64,000 nt of DNA from Sphingomonas ginsengisoli An et al. 2013 (GTDB lineage Bacteria > Pseudomonadota > Alphaproteobacteria > Sphingomonadales > Sphingomonadaceae): contig NZ_CP045434.1 of NCBI RefSeq assembly GCF_009363895.1, positions 2,108,001 to 2,172,000 on the forward strand, given 5' to 3'. A model generated the notes under the pieces. That model ran no database searches and was not told the DNA's origin. It saw nothing but the letters and a program-made list of their open reading frames with translations. The position numbers and the translations under genes were made by a program. Positions 54,290-64,000 of this stretch are shown here, one piece after another (within the stretch, counting starts at the first letter, position 1; every line of letters starts with the position of its first letter).

Positions 54290-55857
54290 GCGCGACGCAG
54301 GCGGGACCGGGCGAGGCCACCCCCGATAGCGAGGCACCGAGCGCCGATCTCGCGGCACTGGCGCGGGGCGGGCGGATCAACTTCTTCGGCTTCGTGCTGC
54401 GGCTGGCGGCGCGGCTGCCTTTCCTGTTCATCGCCGGGCGGATGTACGGCGCCGAGGCGCTCGGCCGCTTCGCTTATGCGGTGCTGGTGGTCGAATTCGC
54501 CGCGCAGCTCGCGACGCTGGGGCTGAAGCGCGGGCTCGCCCAGCAGTTGAGCGAAACCGACCGCGACCATGGCTGCGTCGCGTGGGACGCGCTGCTGGTG
54601 GCGGCGGTCGGCTCGGCGATCTGCATGGGCGTGCTGTTCGCCTTTCCGCGGGCGATGTATCCCAACAGCGAGATCCACGGGCTCGAATGGCTGTTGCCGC
54701 TAGCGGTGCTGGCGATGGCCTGGTCGGACATCATGCTCGCCGCCCTCGCCTATCGCGAGGATGTCGGCGCGACGGTGCGCGCGCGGGCGGTGGTCGAGCC
54801 GTGGATCATCAGCGGGGCGGCGCTGGCCTTCGCCTTTATCGACAAGCGCGACGGGCTGATCATCGCTTATGCGCTGTCGATGCTAGGCGCGGTCACCGCG
54901 TCGGTGATTCCGTTCGTCCGCAGCTACGGCATTCCCCACGGCTGGCGACCCGACCCGGCGACCGGCTGGCGGATGGCGCGGCGCTATCTGCCGGTGGCGG
55001 CGGCCGACACGGTCGAATGGGCGAGCCGGCGGATCGACCTCGCCATCCTCGGCCTGTTCGCGACGCCGTACCTAGTCGGTATCTATTATGTCGCGCAGAA
55101 CGTCGCCTCGCTGCCGAGCAAATTGAAGACGAGCTTCGACCCGATCCTCAGCCCGGTCATTGCCACCAACGTCGCCAAGGGCGATTTTCTGGCGGTCGCC
55201 AAGCAGGTGCGGCAGGTCGGCTTCTGGGTGATCGCCGCGCAGGCCGCGGTGGGGCTGGCGCTGTGCATCCCCGGCAAGGCGGTGATGGGGCTGGTCGGGC
55301 CCAACTTCGTCGCCGGCACCGCGGCGCTCGCCTTCCTGCTCGCCGCCGAAGTGGTCGCGGCGACCGCCACCACCAGCGAGGCGGCGCTGATCTACATCGC
55401 CCGCAAGCGCAACATGCTGCTGTCCTTGATCATGCTCGGCTTGCAGGCGGTGCTGACGGTGGTGCTGATCGTCGCCATGCGGCGGCTCGGCTGGCCGCCG
55501 CAGTGGCAGGCGACCTCACCCGCGATCGCGCTGGCGCTGGCGCTGGTGTTCGCGGCGGTGAGCAAGGCGTGGCTCGCCGGCCGACTGCTCGGCGCCCCGG
55601 TCAGCGGCTGGCGCTGGCCGCTGGTGTGGGCGGCGGCGGCGGCGACGTTGGTCGGCGAAGTCGCGATCCGGCTGCCCGAATGGGCCGAGCTGGCGTTCGG
55701 CATTCCGGCGATCCTGGCGACCTTCGGCGCGATCATCTGGCTGCGCGGCTTCGGCCCCGAAGACCGCGAGCTGTTCCGGATGCGCAAGGCCGACATCGAG
55801 GAATTGCGCGAGGCAGAGGTGCCGGCGGCGGGGACGACGGCGAACCCGGTTCGGTAG
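54286..55857 (+). CDS. Polysaccharide flippase family protein (Wzx/MATE-like)
   Basis: 523 residues from a TTG start inside the polA stop. Twelve or more transmembrane helices; 'INFFGFVLRLAARLPFLFIA' and 'RRIDLAILGLFATPYLVGIY' are typical of oligosaccharide/lipopolysaccharide flippases. The N-terminal 28 residues are acidic and cytoplasmic and so is the C-terminal tail. It moves lipid-linked sugars across the inner membrane; the glycan is unknown. It converges with purH. Confidence 0.85.
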   Translation: MSATQAGPGEATPDSEAPSADLAALARGGRINFFGFVLRLAARLPFLFIAGRMYGAEALGRFAYAVLVVEFAAQLATLGLKRGLAQQLSETDRDHGCVAWDALLVAAVGSAICMGVLFAFPRAMYPNSEIHGLEWLLPLAVLAMAWSDIMLAALAYREDVGATVRARAVVEPWIISGAALAFAFIDKRDGLIIAYALSMLGAVTASVIPFVRSYGIPHGWRPDPATGWRMARRYLPVAAADTVEWASRRIDLAILGLFATPYLVGIYYVAQNVASLPSKLKTSFDPILSPVIATNVAKGDFLAVAKQVRQVGFWVIAAQAAVGLALCIPGKAVMGLVGPNFVAGTAALAFLLAAEVVAATATTSEAALIYIARKRNMLLSLIMLGLQAVLTVVLIVAMRRLGWPPQWQATSPAIALALALVFAAVSKAWLAGRLLGAPVSGWRWPLVWAAAAATLVGEVAIRLPEWAELAFGIPAILATFGAIIWLRGFGPEDRELFRMRKADIEELREAEVPAAGTTANPVR

Positions 55858-55869
55858 GACGAAGGGAGG

Positions 55870-55890
55870 GGCGCGAAGTGAATTCGCGCC
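55870..55890. terminator. Perfect hairpin between convergent flippase and purH genes
   Basis: GGCGCGAA and TTCGCGCC pair perfectly around a five-base loop, 13 bases after the flippase stop. No clear T run; a possible bidirectional barrier. Confidence 0.45.
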
Positions 55891-55991
55891 GTCGGTCCTG
55901 TCGCGCATTCGCGCGCAGGCCGGCCGCACTTCGCCGGCTCTTCGCGCTGCTCCGGCGGCACTATCGTGCCGGCGTCGCTGCGCTCGGCGGC

Positions 55992-57584
55992 TTAGTGGCG
56001 AAAGTGCCTCATGCCCGTGAAGATCATCGCCAGCCCGGCCTCGTCGGCGGCGTGGATGACTTCGTCGTCGCGCATCGAGCCGCCGGGCTGGATCACCGCG
56101 GTGGCGCCGGCTTCGGCGGCGGCGAGCAGGCCGTCGGCGAAGGGAAAGAAGGCGTCGCTGGCGACCGCCGAGCCGACGGTGCGGGGCTCGGCCCAGCCGT
56201 GGGTTTCGGCGGCTTCGCGCGCCTTGACCGCGGCGATACGCGCGGAGTCGCGGCGGTTCATCTGGCCAGCGCCGATGCCCGCGGTGGCGCCATCCTTGGC
56301 GTAGACGATGGCGTTCGACTTGACGTGCTTGGCGACGGTCCAGGCGAAGCGGCAGTCGGCGATTTCCCGCTCGGTCGGTTCGCGCTTGGTCACCACCTTG
56401 AGGTCGTGAGGCAAGATGACGCCATTGTCGCGCGCCTGCACCAGCATCCCGCCGGCGATGCTCCTGAGCTGGAGGCCGGGGCGCGCCGGGTCGGGCAGCG
56501 CGCCGGTCAGCAGCAGGCGGAGGTTCTTCTTGGCGGCGAACAACGCGATCGCTTCCTCGTCGGCGTCGGGGGCGATGACCACCTCGGTGAAGATGGCGGT
56601 GATGGCGCGCGCCGTCGCGGCGTCGAGCGAGCGGTTGACGGCGACGATGCCGCCGAACGCCGAGACGTCATCGCACTGCAGCGCGGCGGTGTAGGCGGCG
56701 AGCAGCGAGTCGCCTTGGGCGACTCCGCACGGATTGGCGTGCTTGACGATGACGCAGGCGGGCGCGCCGTCGCGGAACTCGGCGACCAGCTCGAGCGCGG
56801 CGTCGGCGTCGTTCAAGTTGTTGTAGCTGAGTTCCTTGCCTTGCACCTGGCGGGCGCCGGCGACGCCCAGGACGCCGCGGCTCTGCGGCAGATAGAGCGC
56901 GGCCGACTGGTGCGGGTTTTCGCCGTAGCGCAGCTCGCTCGCCTTGGTGAGCGCGAGCGGCAGGGTGGCGGGGAAGCGCTCGCCCTGGTCGGCGAAGGCG
57001 AACCAGCTGGCGATCGCGCTGTCGTAGGAAGCGGTCAGCGCATAGGCCTTGCCGGCGAGGCGGCGGCGCAGCGCGAGCGAGGTCTGGCCGTGGTTGGCGT
57101 CGAGCTCGGCGGTCAGCGCTTCATAGTCGGCGGGGTCGGTGAGGATCGCGACATGGGCGTGGTTCTTGGCGGCCGAGCGGACCATCGAGGGGCCGCCGAT
57201 GTCGATATTCTCGATCACCTCGTCACGCGCCGCGCCGCGGGCGACGGTCTGCTCGAAGGGGTAGAGATTGACCACGACGAGGTCGATCGGGGCGATGTCG
57301 TGCTCGGCGGCAGCGGCCTGGTGGGCGGGGTTGTCGCGGACGGCGAGAAGGCCGCCGTGGACCTTGGGGTGGAGCGTCTTCACGCGCCCGTCCATCATCT
57401 CGGGAAAGCCGGTGAGCTCGGCGACGTCGCGGACCGGATGGCCGAGCTCACGCAGTTTCGTCGCGGTGCCGCCGGTCGAGACCAGCTCGACCCCGTAGCG
57501 GACCAGCGCCGCCGCCAGCGCGTCGAGGCCGGACTTGTCGGAAAGCGAAAGCAGCGCCCGGCGGACGGGCACGAGGTCGGTCAT
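55992..57584 (-). CDS. purH: Bifunctional AICAR transformylase / IMP cyclohydrolase
   Basis: 530 residues. The N-terminal MGS-like domain has '[20 protein letters not shown]' and '[19 protein letters not shown]'; the C-terminal transformylase has '[14 protein letters not shown]' and '[13 protein letters not shown]'. It carries out the last two steps to IMP in purine synthesis. The longer open frame upstream is a shadow. It follows the heparinase gene on the same strand with 26 bases between them. Confidence 0.96.
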   Translation of the reverse strand: MTDLVPVRRALLSLSDKSGLDALAAALVRYGVELVSTGGTATKLRELGHPVRDVAELTGFPEMMDGRVKTLHPKVHGGLLAVRDNPAHQAAAAEHDIAPIDLVVVNLYPFEQTVARGAARDEVIENIDIGGPSMVRSAAKNHAHVAILTDPADYEALTAELDANHGQTSLALRRRLAGKAYALTASYDSAIASWFAFADQGERFPATLPLALTKASELRYGENPHQSAALYLPQSRGVLGVAGARQVQGKELSYNNLNDADAALELVAEFRDGAPACVIVKHANPCGVAQGDSLLAAYTAALQCDDVSAFGGIVAVNRSLDAATARAITAIFTEVVIAPDADEEAIALFAAKKNLRLLLTGALPDPARPGLQLRSIAGGMLVQARDNGVILPHDLKVVTKREPTEREIADCRFAWTVAKHVKSNAIVYAKDGATAGIGAGQMNRRDSARIAAVKAREAAETHGWAEPRTVGSAVASDAFFPFADGLLAAAEAGATAVIQPGGSMRDDEVIHAADEAGLAMIFTGMRHFRH

Positions 57585-57610
57585 GGTGGTTCCCTTGGGT
57601 GAGCGAGAGG

Positions 57611-59236
57611 TCAGGAGGAGCGGCGGAATTGCCAGCCGAGGTCGATCCCGAGGTGGGAGACCTCCCCGGTGATGGCGAGCTGGAGGCAGCCGGCGAGACG
57701 CCCGGCGCCATCGACCCAGACGCTGTCCTCGACCTCGAGCCGGGCGCCCTTGCAGCGGAAGTTCCACGGCGGCGCGCCGGGCGAGCGGAGAATCGCCCCC
57801 ATCTGGTCGGCGGTGGCGACCGCCTCGACCCCGGGGGCGAGGTGGAAACGCAGGGTGAAGGCGGCGGCGTCGCGGAGCTTCTTGCGGCCCCGGGGTAGGA
57901 GGCGGTCGAGCCCGCGCACTTCCTTGCCATCGTTGGCGAGCATGACGCCGCGGCTGTGGATCAGCCCGAAGCCCTTGAGATAGCCGTCGTGGCTGGCTTC
58001 GAGGCGGGTGAACTCATCGTCGTCGCGGCGGTCGAGGGTGACGTCCTTGACCCCGGCGCCGAGGCTGCCGTCGGGGAGGATGGCGGTGGAATTGGTGTCG
58101 GCGAGGATCAGCGTCGAGTGGGCGGCGGTAGTGCGCAGCGCCTGCGCGAGGTCGGACGGGAGGCTGGTCGGCAGGAGGCCGGGGCCACCGCAATTGACCA
58201 CCAGCCGCTGCGGCCCGTCGCTCATTTCGAGCGCGAGGGTCGAGGCCGAACCGGTCCGCGCCATCCGCGTCGGCGGGGGCGGCGCGGCGTCGACGACGAC
58301 GATGGTGCCGAGCGCGGTCAGCCGGTGATAGCCCCAGCCGCGCGCTTGGCGGAGCGGGCGGGCGCGCAGCCCGCACCCCTCGATCAGCGCGGCGATGCGC
58401 GCGGTTTCGCCCGGGTTGCCGCCCTGCCAGGACCCCAGCGCGCCGTCGCCCATGGTCACCCCATGAAGCGCGGCGAGCGCGGCGGTGGCGGCATTGTCGA
58501 GCGCTTCGGGCATCGCCTGCTTGGCGGCATGGTAAGCGGCGTGGAGCAGGCCCAAGCGGTCGACCAGCAGCGCCTGCTCGGCCGGCGAGCGCGAGATGAG
58601 GCCGCCGTCGTCGAACTGGCCGGTGGCAAGCGCGCGGGTAAGGCCCGCCTCGGCGCGGGCGACGCGGCTCGACTGGCCCTGGAGGAGCAAGGCAGCGCTG
58701 GTGAGGCCGGCCCAGGCGGTGATCCGCGGCAGGCCCGGCGGGGCCTGGTCGGCGGTGGCGACGAGGTGGCGGGCGCCGCGCGCCATCGTGTTGAGCAGCG
58801 CCGCGCGATAGGCGGTGTCGCGGCTCGACAGGAGAAAGGGCGCGTAGGCCGTCCAGAACAAGAGCCGCTCGCCCCACAAGGGCGGCGCCCAGGCGGCGTC
58901 GACCTTGCCGCCATGCGCGACCAGCCAGCGCGCGGCGACCGCTTCGGCTAGGCGAGCGCCCTTGTCGCGCGAGGCGGCAGCGGAGAGGTCGCGCAGCCAG
59001 GAGAAGCCCTGGAGGTCGCGGGCAAGCGGGGACGTCGTGCCGACGTCGGCGAAGTCGAGGTCGGCGAGGGGGAGCGCGTCGGTGCCGCGGACGAGCCGGC
59101 CGGCGAGCAGCTGGTCGCCGCGCGCGCGGTCGCCCTGGACGTGGTCGCGGGGGACGGCGGCGAGCCGCAGCGGCTGGCGCGAGCGGCCGAACAGCCGGCG
59201 CAGCAGGGGCGGACGGGCGCCGCCTGCTTCGCTCAC
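57611..59236 (-). CDS. Heparinase II/III family protein
   Basis: 541 residues from a GTG that overlaps rpe by four bases. An alpha/alpha toroid-like N-terminal half is followed by a beta-sandwich with '[16 protein letters not shown]', '[20 protein letters not shown]' and the conserved '[12 protein letters not shown]' C-terminus. Members cleave acidic polysaccharides or act in cell-envelope glycan turnover; no secretion signal is evident at the chosen start, so the location is uncertain. It lies in a conserved rsmB-rpe-heparinase-purH order. Confidence 0.85.
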   Translation of the reverse strand: MSEAGGARPPLLRRLFGRSRQPLRLAAVPRDHVQGDRARGDQLLAGRLVRGTDALPLADLDFADVGTTSPLARDLQGFSWLRDLSAAASRDKGARLAEAVAARWLVAHGGKVDAAWAPPLWGERLLFWTAYAPFLLSSRDTAYRAALLNTMARGARHLVATADQAPPGLPRITAWAGLTSAALLLQGQSSRVARAEAGLTRALATGQFDDGGLISRSPAEQALLVDRLGLLHAAYHAAKQAMPEALDNAATAALAALHGVTMGDGALGSWQGGNPGETARIAALIEGCGLRARPLRQARGWGYHRLTALGTIVVVDAAPPPPTRMARTGSASTLALEMSDGPQRLVVNCGGPGLLPTSLPSDLAQALRTTAAHSTLILADTNSTAILPDGSLGAGVKDVTLDRRDDDEFTRLEASHDGYLKGFGLIHSRGVMLANDGKEVRGLDRLLPRGRKKLRDAAAFTLRFHLAPGVEAVATADQMGAILRSPGAPPWNFRCKGARLEVEDSVWVDGAGRLAGCLQLAITGEVSHLGIDLGWQFRRSS

Positions 59237-59889
59237 GCCGCGCCTCGCAGCGCGGCGATGTTGGCGGCGTAGCGGTCGGGGCCGCCGGTGAAGGCGGCGG
59301 TGCCCGCGACCAGCGCGGTGGCGCCGGCGTCGATGCACTGGCGCGCGGTGACGGGGTCGACCCCGCCGTCGACCTCGAGTTCGCAGGTCAGGCCCTCCTT
59401 GGCGATGCGCTTGGCGATCGCCTCGATCTTGCGGAGCTGGCTCGAAATGAACTTCTGCCCGCCAAACCCCGGATTGACGCTCATCACCAGCACGAGGTCG
59501 AGGTCCTCGAGGACATAGTCGAGCATCTTGGCGGGGGTGGCGGGGTTGAGGGAGACGCCGGCCTGCTTGCCGAGACCCTTGATGCGCTGGATGGTGCGGT
59601 GGAGGTGGGGCCCGGCCTCGGGGTGGACGGTGATGATGTCGGCGCCCGCCTCGGCGAAAGCGTCGAGGAAGTTATCGACCGGCGAGATCATCAGGTGGAC
59701 GTCGAACGGCTTGGCGCTGTGCGGGCGGAGCGCCTTCACCACCCCGGGGCCGAAGGTGAGGTTGGGGACGAAGTGGCCGTCCATCACGTCGAGGTGGATC
59801 CAATCGGCCCCCGCCGCGTCGATCGCGCGGACTTCCTCGCCTAAACGGGCGAAATCGGCGGAGAGGATCGAGGGGGCGATGCGGACCAT
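59233..59889 (-). CDS. rpe: Ribulose-phosphate 3-epimerase
   Basis: 218 residues. '[20 protein letters not shown]', '[20 protein letters not shown]' and '[20 protein letters not shown]' are the standard Rpe blocks with the metal-binding Asp/His. It interconverts ribulose- and xylulose-5-phosphate in the pentose phosphate pathway. It overlaps the heparinase gene (GTGA) and is 21 bases downstream of the methyltransferase gene. Confidence 0.97.
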   Translation of the reverse strand: MVRIAPSILSADFARLGEEVRAIDAAGADWIHLDVMDGHFVPNLTFGPGVVKALRPHSAKPFDVHLMISPVDNFLDAFAEAGADIITVHPEAGPHLHRTIQRIKGLGKQAGVSLNPATPAKMLDYVLEDLDLVLVMSVNPGFGGQKFISSQLRKIEAIAKRIAKEGLTCELEVDGGVDPVTARQCIDAGATALVAGTAAFTGGPDRYAANIAALRGAA

Positions 59890-59910
59890 GGGACCGATTA
59901 GCCGGGGAGC

Positions 59911-61161
59911 CTAGCGGCGGACAAGCCGGGCGATGAAGAAGCCGTCGAGGCCGCCGTCTTTTTCGAGGGCGCCGGGGAGGAGTCGCAGCCAGCCGCGGTC
60001 GTGCGGGGCGATGCCCGGCGGCAATTCTTGCGCGGAGATCGGGTCGAGCGTGAGGCCGGCGGGGGCATTGGCGACGATGGCCTCGCCTTCCTCGGGCTCG
60101 AGCGAGCAGACGGCGTAGACCAACGTGCCGCCGGGGCGGAGCAACGTGGCGGCGTGGGCGAGCAGCGCGGCCTGACGCTCGGCACTCTCAGCGACGATGC
60201 GGGGTGAGGCGCGGTAGAGAACCTCGGGATGGCGGCGGAAGGTGCCGGTCGCCGAGCAGGGCGCGTCGAGCAGGATGGCGTCATAGTCGCCTTCGCTCCA
60301 CGCGAGCGCTTCGGAGGCCGCCGTCGTGGCGTCGAGTCCGGTTCGGCTCAGATTTTCAGAAAGTCGTGCCAGACGACTTTCCGACCGATCGACGGCAGTG
60401 ACGCGGTGACCGCGTGACGCCAGTTGCATCGTCTTGCCGCCGGGTGCGGCGCAGAGGTCGAGGACGTTGGCGGCCTCGCGCGGGATCAGCCGGGCGGGGA
60501 TGGAGGCGGCGAGGTCCTGCACCCACCAGCCGCCGGCGCCATAGCCGGGCAAATCCTGCACCGCCGCGCCGCCGGTCAGTCGGACGTGGTTCGGGGCAAG
60601 GCTGACGCCGCCGGTCTCGACCGCGAAGGCCTGCGCGACGGCATCGTCGGCGAAGCTCAAGTCGAGCGGCGGGCGCCGGACGATCGCGCGGCGGGCGGCG
60701 GCGACGGCTTCTTCGCCCCAAGCCACGGTCCAGCGCGCTTCGACCGGAGCGGGGAGCGCGGGGGCGTCGCTGGCTTGCGGATTGCTGCGCAGCAGGGTGC
60801 CGAGGACGCCGTGGACCAGCCGCCGCGGGCCGCCGTCGACCAGCGGCAGCGCGGTCGCGACCAGCGCATGGTCGGGTACGTTCATCGCCAGTTTCTGCGC
60901 GAGCGCGAGGCGGAGCACCATCCGCGCCTTGGCGTCGTCGGCGAGGCGGAGGCGGGTCGCGCCGTCGATCAGCGCGTCGAGCTCGGGCAGGCGACGGAGC
61001 GTCTCGCCGGCGATGGCGAGCGCGAGCGGGCGGTCGGCGAGCGGGGTGCGCTGGGCGGCGCTGTCCAGGGTAATCCCCCGGCGGAGGACGGCGTCGAGCA
61101 ATTGCAGCGCGGCGCGGCGCTCGGCAAAGCCTTCGGTCCCTCTTGGCTCGGCGCCGTTCAC
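59911..61161 (-). CDS. RsmB/NOP family RNA m5C methyltransferase
   Basis: 416 residues. An N-terminal NusB-like domain (about 12-140) is followed by the SAM domain with 'CAAPGGKTMQLASRGHRV', the catalytic-cysteine motif 'DAPCSATGTFRRHPEV' and the second 'YAVCSLEPEEGE'. This fits RsmB (16S m5C967), though it is called to family level. The GTG start faces the divergent DUF1674 gene only a few bases away. Confidence 0.9.
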   Translation of the reverse strand: MNGAEPRGTEGFAERRAALQLLDAVLRRGITLDSAAQRTPLADRPLALAIAGETLRRLPELDALIDGATRLRLADDAKARMVLRLALAQKLAMNVPDHALVATALPLVDGGPRRLVHGVLGTLLRSNPQASDAPALPAPVEARWTVAWGEEAVAAARRAIVRRPPLDLSFADDAVAQAFAVETGGVSLAPNHVRLTGGAAVQDLPGYGAGGWWVQDLAASIPARLIPREAANVLDLCAAPGGKTMQLASRGHRVTAVDRSESRLARLSENLSRTGLDATTAASEALAWSEGDYDAILLDAPCSATGTFRRHPEVLYRASPRIVAESAERQAALLAHAATLLRPGGTLVYAVCSLEPEEGEAIVANAPAGLTLDPISAQELPPGIAPHDRGWLRLLPGALEKDGGLDGFFIARLVRR

Positions 61162-61178
61162 TGCCCATGTCCCTTGTT

Positions 61179-61346
61179 ATGAAGCGCCCCAAGCACCTCG
61201 ACCCGCCCGCTTACCTCAGCAAGTCGCCGCCGGTGCCGGCGCCCGAGGCGGCCGAGCCCGCCGCGCCGCCCGCGGGCGACAAGCCGCGGCCCGAGCCGAC
61301 CCGCTACGGCGACTGGGAAAAGAACGGCATCGCCTGGGATTTCTAG
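61179..61346 (+). CDS. DUF1674 protein (SdhAF4-like succinate dehydrogenase assembly factor)
   Basis: 55 residues ending 'PTRYGDWEKNGIAWDF', the diagnostic DUF1674/SdhAF4 C-terminus; the N-terminus is proline-rich. In mitochondria SdhAF4 assists flavinated SdhA; the bacterial role is inferred. Start options are ATG 61179 (MKRPKHLDPPAY, used) or ATG 61167; neither has a clear ribosome binding site. It is divergent from the methyltransferase gene. Confidence 0.8.
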   Translation: MKRPKHLDPPAYLSKSPPVPAPEAAEPAAPPAGDKPRPEPTRYGDWEKNGIAWDF

Positions 61347-61355
61347 AGGCCGCAC

Positions 61356-62336
61356 TCAGTGCGCCTCGGCACGCGGCGGGCGGCTGAGCAGGCTTTCGAG
61401 CACGGCGTCGACGGTCGCGGTGCCGCTCAACAAGGCGGCGACTGCAGCGACGATCGGCATGTCGATTCCACGGTCGCGCGCCAACCGGTCGAGCACGGGT
61501 GCGGTGAAGGCCCCTTCGGCGACGGTGCGGCGGTCGGCGAGTAATTCGGCGGCGGCGCGGCCCTGCCCCAGCCCGACCCCCAGCGAATAATTGCGGCTGC
61601 TGGTGCTCGAGCAGGTCAGAACGAGGTCGCCGAGCCCGCACAGCCCGGCGAGCGTCTCGCGCCGCGCGCCAGCAGCGAGGCCGAAACGGGTCATTTCGGC
61701 GAAGCCGCGCGCGATCAGCGCGGCGCGGGCGTTCTGGCCGAGCCCGCGGCCCTCGACCACGCCGCAGGCGATGGCGAGGACGTTCTTGATCGCCCCGCCG
61801 ACCTCGGCCCCGGCAACGTCGTCGGTCAGGTAGAGGCGGAAGGCGGGGAGCGCGAGGCGGTCGCGGACCTGCTCGGCCTGGGCCTGATCGGCGGCGGCGA
61901 GGGTCAGCGCGGTGGGGAGGCCGGCGGCGACCTCGTGCGCGAAGGTCGGGCCGGAGAGGACCATCACCTCGGCCTCAGGACAGACCTCGCGCGCGACCGA
62001 ATGGAGCAACGCGCCGCTGCCTTCCTCGATGCCCTTCGAACAGAGGATAAGCGCGCGGCAGCCAGCGGGAGCGTGGGCGAGGACCGACCGCATGTGCTGG
62101 GCGGGGGTGACCACCAGCCAGGCGGCGCAGTCGGCGAGGTCGGCGAGGTCGGCGGTGGCGCGGATCGCGGGGCTAAGTGCGCGGCCGGGAAGGAACAGGC
62201 TGTTTTCGTGGCGGGCGTTGACCGACTCCACCACTTCGGGCTCGCGTGCCCACAGCAGCACCGGCTCGCCCTTCGCCGCGGCGACCTGCGCCAGCGCGGT
62301 GCCCCACGCGCCGCCGCCGATGACGCCGACCTTCAT
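61356..62336 (-). CDS. gpsA: NAD(P)H-dependent glycerol-3-phosphate dehydrogenase
   Basis: 326 residues. The Rossmann motif GGGAWGTA is at 7-14; '[13 protein letters not shown]', '[20 protein letters not shown]', '[20 protein letters not shown]' and '[20 protein letters not shown]' are conserved GpsA blocks. It makes glycerol-3-phosphate for phospholipid synthesis. It overlaps tsaD by four bases (ATGA), a common alphaproteobacterial order. Confidence 0.96.
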   Translation of the reverse strand: MKVGVIGGGAWGTALAQVAAAKGEPVLLWAREPEVVESVNARHENSLFLPGRALSPAIRATADLADLADCAAWLVVTPAQHMRSVLAHAPAGCRALILCSKGIEEGSGALLHSVAREVCPEAEVMVLSGPTFAHEVAAGLPTALTLAAADQAQAEQVRDRLALPAFRLYLTDDVAGAEVGGAIKNVLAIACGVVEGRGLGQNARAALIARGFAEMTRFGLAAGARRETLAGLCGLGDLVLTCSSTSSRNYSLGVGLGQGRAAAELLADRRTVAEGAFTAPVLDRLARDRGIDMPIVAAVAALLSGTATVDAVLESLLSRPPRAEAH

Positions 62337-63364
62337 GCCTTCACTCCTGCGCCGCGGACCGTCTCGGCAGCGGGGTCGAGCGGCCAGCGCGCGCGGGCGG
62401 GGGCGTCGAGCGGGTCGCAGCGGCCGGCGGCGAAGCGCTCGGCGCCGGCCCAGGCGATCATCGCGGCATTGTCGGTGCACAGCCAGCCGGGCGGGCTGGC
62501 GAAGGCGCGGCCCTCGCTGGCGGCGAGTTGCTGGAGCGCGGCGCGGATGGCGCCGTTGGCGGCGACTCCGCCCGCCACCACGAGGGTCGGCGCGTCGCTG
62601 ACGGCCAGCGCGCGGCGGGTGCGATCGATCAGGCAGTCGACCACCGCCTGCTGGAAGCTGGCGGCGACGTCGGCGGGGCGGTGGGTGCCCGCGGCGACCG
62701 CGCGCTGCACCGCGCTCTTCAGCCCGGCGAAAGAGAAATGGGGTTCGGGCGAGCCGAGCAAAGGACGCGGCAGCGGGACCGCGGCGGCGTCGCCGTCTTG
62801 CGCCAGCACCTCGATCGCCGGGCCGCCGGGATAAGGCAGGCCGAGCAGCTTGGCGGCCTTGTCGAACGCCTCGCCCGCGGCATCGTCGATGGTGGTGGCG
62901 AGGCGGCGATAGTCGCCGACGCCGCGCACTTCGAGCAGCTGGCAATGGCCGCCGCTGGCGAGCAGGAGCAGATAGGGAAATTCGAGGTCGGGATCGGTCA
63001 GCCGCGGCGACAGTGCATGGCCTTCGAGATGGTTGACCGCGATCAGCGGCTTGCCCGCCGCAAGCGCGAGCCCCTTGCCGGCGAGCAGACCGACCATCAC
63101 CCCGCCGATCAGCCCGGGGCCGGCGGTGGCGGCGACCGCGTCCAACTGGTGCGGGGCGACCCCGGCCTCGGCGAGGACCTGCGCAATGAGGCCGGGGAGC
63201 ACCTCGACATGGGCGCGGGCGGCGATCTCGGGAACGACGCCGCCGAACGGGGCGTGGGCACTGTTCTGGCCGACCACGACCTGGGCGAGGATGCGCCGAT
63301 CGCCGGTGACCAGCGCCGCCGCACTGTCGTCGCAGGAGGATTCGAGGCCGAGGATGAGGGTCAT
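62333..63364 (-). CDS. tsaD: tRNA threonylcarbamoyladenosine synthase subunit TsaD
   Basis: 343 residues. The metal site [11 protein letters not shown] has His112 and His116; '[20 protein letters not shown]' and '[20 protein letters not shown]' are conserved. It transfers the threonylcarbamoyl group to A37 of tRNAs reading ANN codons. Divergent from hemC with about 51 bases between the starts; coupled to gpsA. Confidence 0.96.
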   Translation of the reverse strand: MTLILGLESSCDDSAAALVTGDRRILAQVVVGQNSAHAPFGGVVPEIAARAHVEVLPGLIAQVLAEAGVAPHQLDAVAATAGPGLIGGVMVGLLAGKGLALAAGKPLIAVNHLEGHALSPRLTDPDLEFPYLLLLASGGHCQLLEVRGVGDYRRLATTIDDAAGEAFDKAAKLLGLPYPGGPAIEVLAQDGDAAAVPLPRPLLGSPEPHFSFAGLKSAVQRAVAAGTHRPADVAASFQQAVVDCLIDRTRRALAVSDAPTLVVAGGVAANGAIRAALQQLAASEGRAFASPPGWLCTDNAAMIAWAGAERFAAGRCDPLDAPARARWPLDPAAETVRGAGVKA

Positions 63365-63415
63365 GCTGCGCGAAGCCCTTTGCCCCAAGCGGCCGGCTTG
63401 CACTAGGGGGCGGGG

Positions 63416-64000
63416 ATGAAGGCTCCGCTCATCCTTGGCACCCGTGGTTCCCCGCTCGCGCTGGCGCAGGCGCGGATGGTGGCGAGCGCGCTCGAAGCAG
63501 CGCACGGCTGGGCGGCGGGCAGCGTCGAACTCAAGGCGGTGAAGACCAGCGGTGACCGCATCCAGGACCGCCCGCTGGCCGAGGTCGGCGGCAAATATCT
63601 TTGGACCAAGGAATTGGACCAGTTTTTGCTGGCGGGGGAGACCGACCTGTCGGTCCACTCGATGAAGGATGTCGAGAGCGAGCGGCCGCAATCGCTGCAC
63701 ATCGCCGCGATGCTGCCGCGCGCCGACGTGCGCGACCGGCTGATCGGGGCGGAGTCGATCGAAGCCTTGAGCCAGGGTGCGCGGGTGGGGACCTCGTCGC
63801 CGCGGCGGGCGGCGCAATTGCTGCGGCTGCGGCCCGACCTCCAGATCGTGCCCCTGCGCGGCAATGTCGCGACGCGGCTGGGCAAGGTCGGCGCCGAATG
63901 CGACGCGACGCTGCTGGCGGCGGCGGGGCTCGACCGGCTGGGGATGGCCGAAGGCGTGGCGATCGAGCCGACCGAGATGCTGCCCGCTCCGGCGCAAGCG
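63416..64000 (+). CDS. hemC: Hydroxymethylbilane synthase (3' end cut by window)
   Basis: The first 195 residues are visible: '[20 protein letters not shown]', '[20 protein letters not shown]', '[15 protein letters not shown]' and '[20 protein letters not shown]' are HemC blocks. It polymerises porphobilinogen for tetrapyrroles. The dipyrromethane-binding cysteine lies beyond the window. The hemC/tsaD/gpsA arrangement is typical for alphaproteobacteria. Confidence 0.97.
   Translation, partial: MKAPLILGTRGSPLALAQARMVASALEAAHGWAAGSVELKAVKTSGDRIQDRPLAEVGGKYLWTKELDQFLLAGETDLSVHSMKDVESERPQSLHIAAMLPRADVRDRLIGAESIEALSQGARVGTSSPRRAAQLLRLRPDLQIVPLRGNVATRLGKVGAECDATLLAAAGLDRLGMAEGVAIEPTEMLPAPAQA

Overview
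The window is a stretch of chromosome from an alphaproteobacterium, most likely a sphingomonad (Sphingomonas or a close relative). This rests on the high GC content with GC-rich third codon positions, the many tight 4-base start/stop overlaps (ATGA, GTGA, TTGA), a PEPxxWA-CTERM protein, a Suv3-type helicase, a TIGR02186 protein beside a TauE/SafE exporter, and the short dispersed repeats typical of sphingomonads. No rRNA, tRNA, CRISPR array, integrase or transposase was seen. Both ends cut genes: a TauE/SafE exporter at the left and hemC at the right.

Layout. 1-3.3 kb: exporter, TIGR02186 protein and a HerA-like ATPase. 3.4-5.3 kb: small orphan genes of lower GC with two copies of a dispersed hairpin repeat (GTCCGC...GCGGAC). 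5.3-10.1 kb: M23 endopeptidase, Suv3-like helicase, S4 protein and 7Fe ferredoxin. 10.2-16.8 kb: MipA outer-membrane protein, sulfate activation (cysD, fused cysNC), a winged-helix regulator with a membrane partner and a likely operator array, and a TPP riboswitch driving thiC. 16.9-30.9 kb: two alpha/beta hydrolases and about 20 small genes, many of them DUF families or stress-type proteins (DUF3253, DUF427, DUF1810, DUF1801, DUF3140, two SDRs, PspC, lipoproteins). 31-44 kb: housekeeping (Atm1-type ABC exporter, PilZ, M3 peptidase, RecQ, sterol desaturase family, TldD, ABC ATPase, NadB). 44.05-46.83 kb: a lower-GC accessory island in which consecutive minus-strand genes are each followed by one copy of the same hairpin repeat. 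46.8-50.3 kb: OprB porin, second TauE/SafE exporter, FNR-type regulator and a membrane protein with an FNR/FixK-like palindrome upstream. 50.3-55.9 kb: a decayed 66-bp copy of the polA 5' end, a PEP-CTERM gene, intact polA and a flippase. 56-64 kb: purH, heparinase, rpe, rsmB-type methyltransferase, sdhAF4, gpsA, tsaD and hemC.

Regulation visible in the DNA: a TPP riboswitch; three TTTCCA-N3-TGGAAA-type operators; a TTGAAC-N4-GTTCAA palindrome between an SDR and an ArsR-like gene; an FNR-like palindrome; one good sigma-54 promoter in front of a 36-residue membrane microprotein and pspC; and four EcfG-like promoters (GGAAC/CGAAC-N16-CGTT/GGTT) before small stress-type genes. Several factor-independent terminators can also be drawn.

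The most unusual features are the repeat-bounded orphan-gene island (44-46.8 kb), the polA relic that marks an insertion point upstream of polA, the short repeat found in frame inside both the helicase and ThiC, and the predicted stress regulon. No complete, obviously new multi-gene system is demonstrated. The island and the operator-linked regulator/membrane pair are the best candidates.
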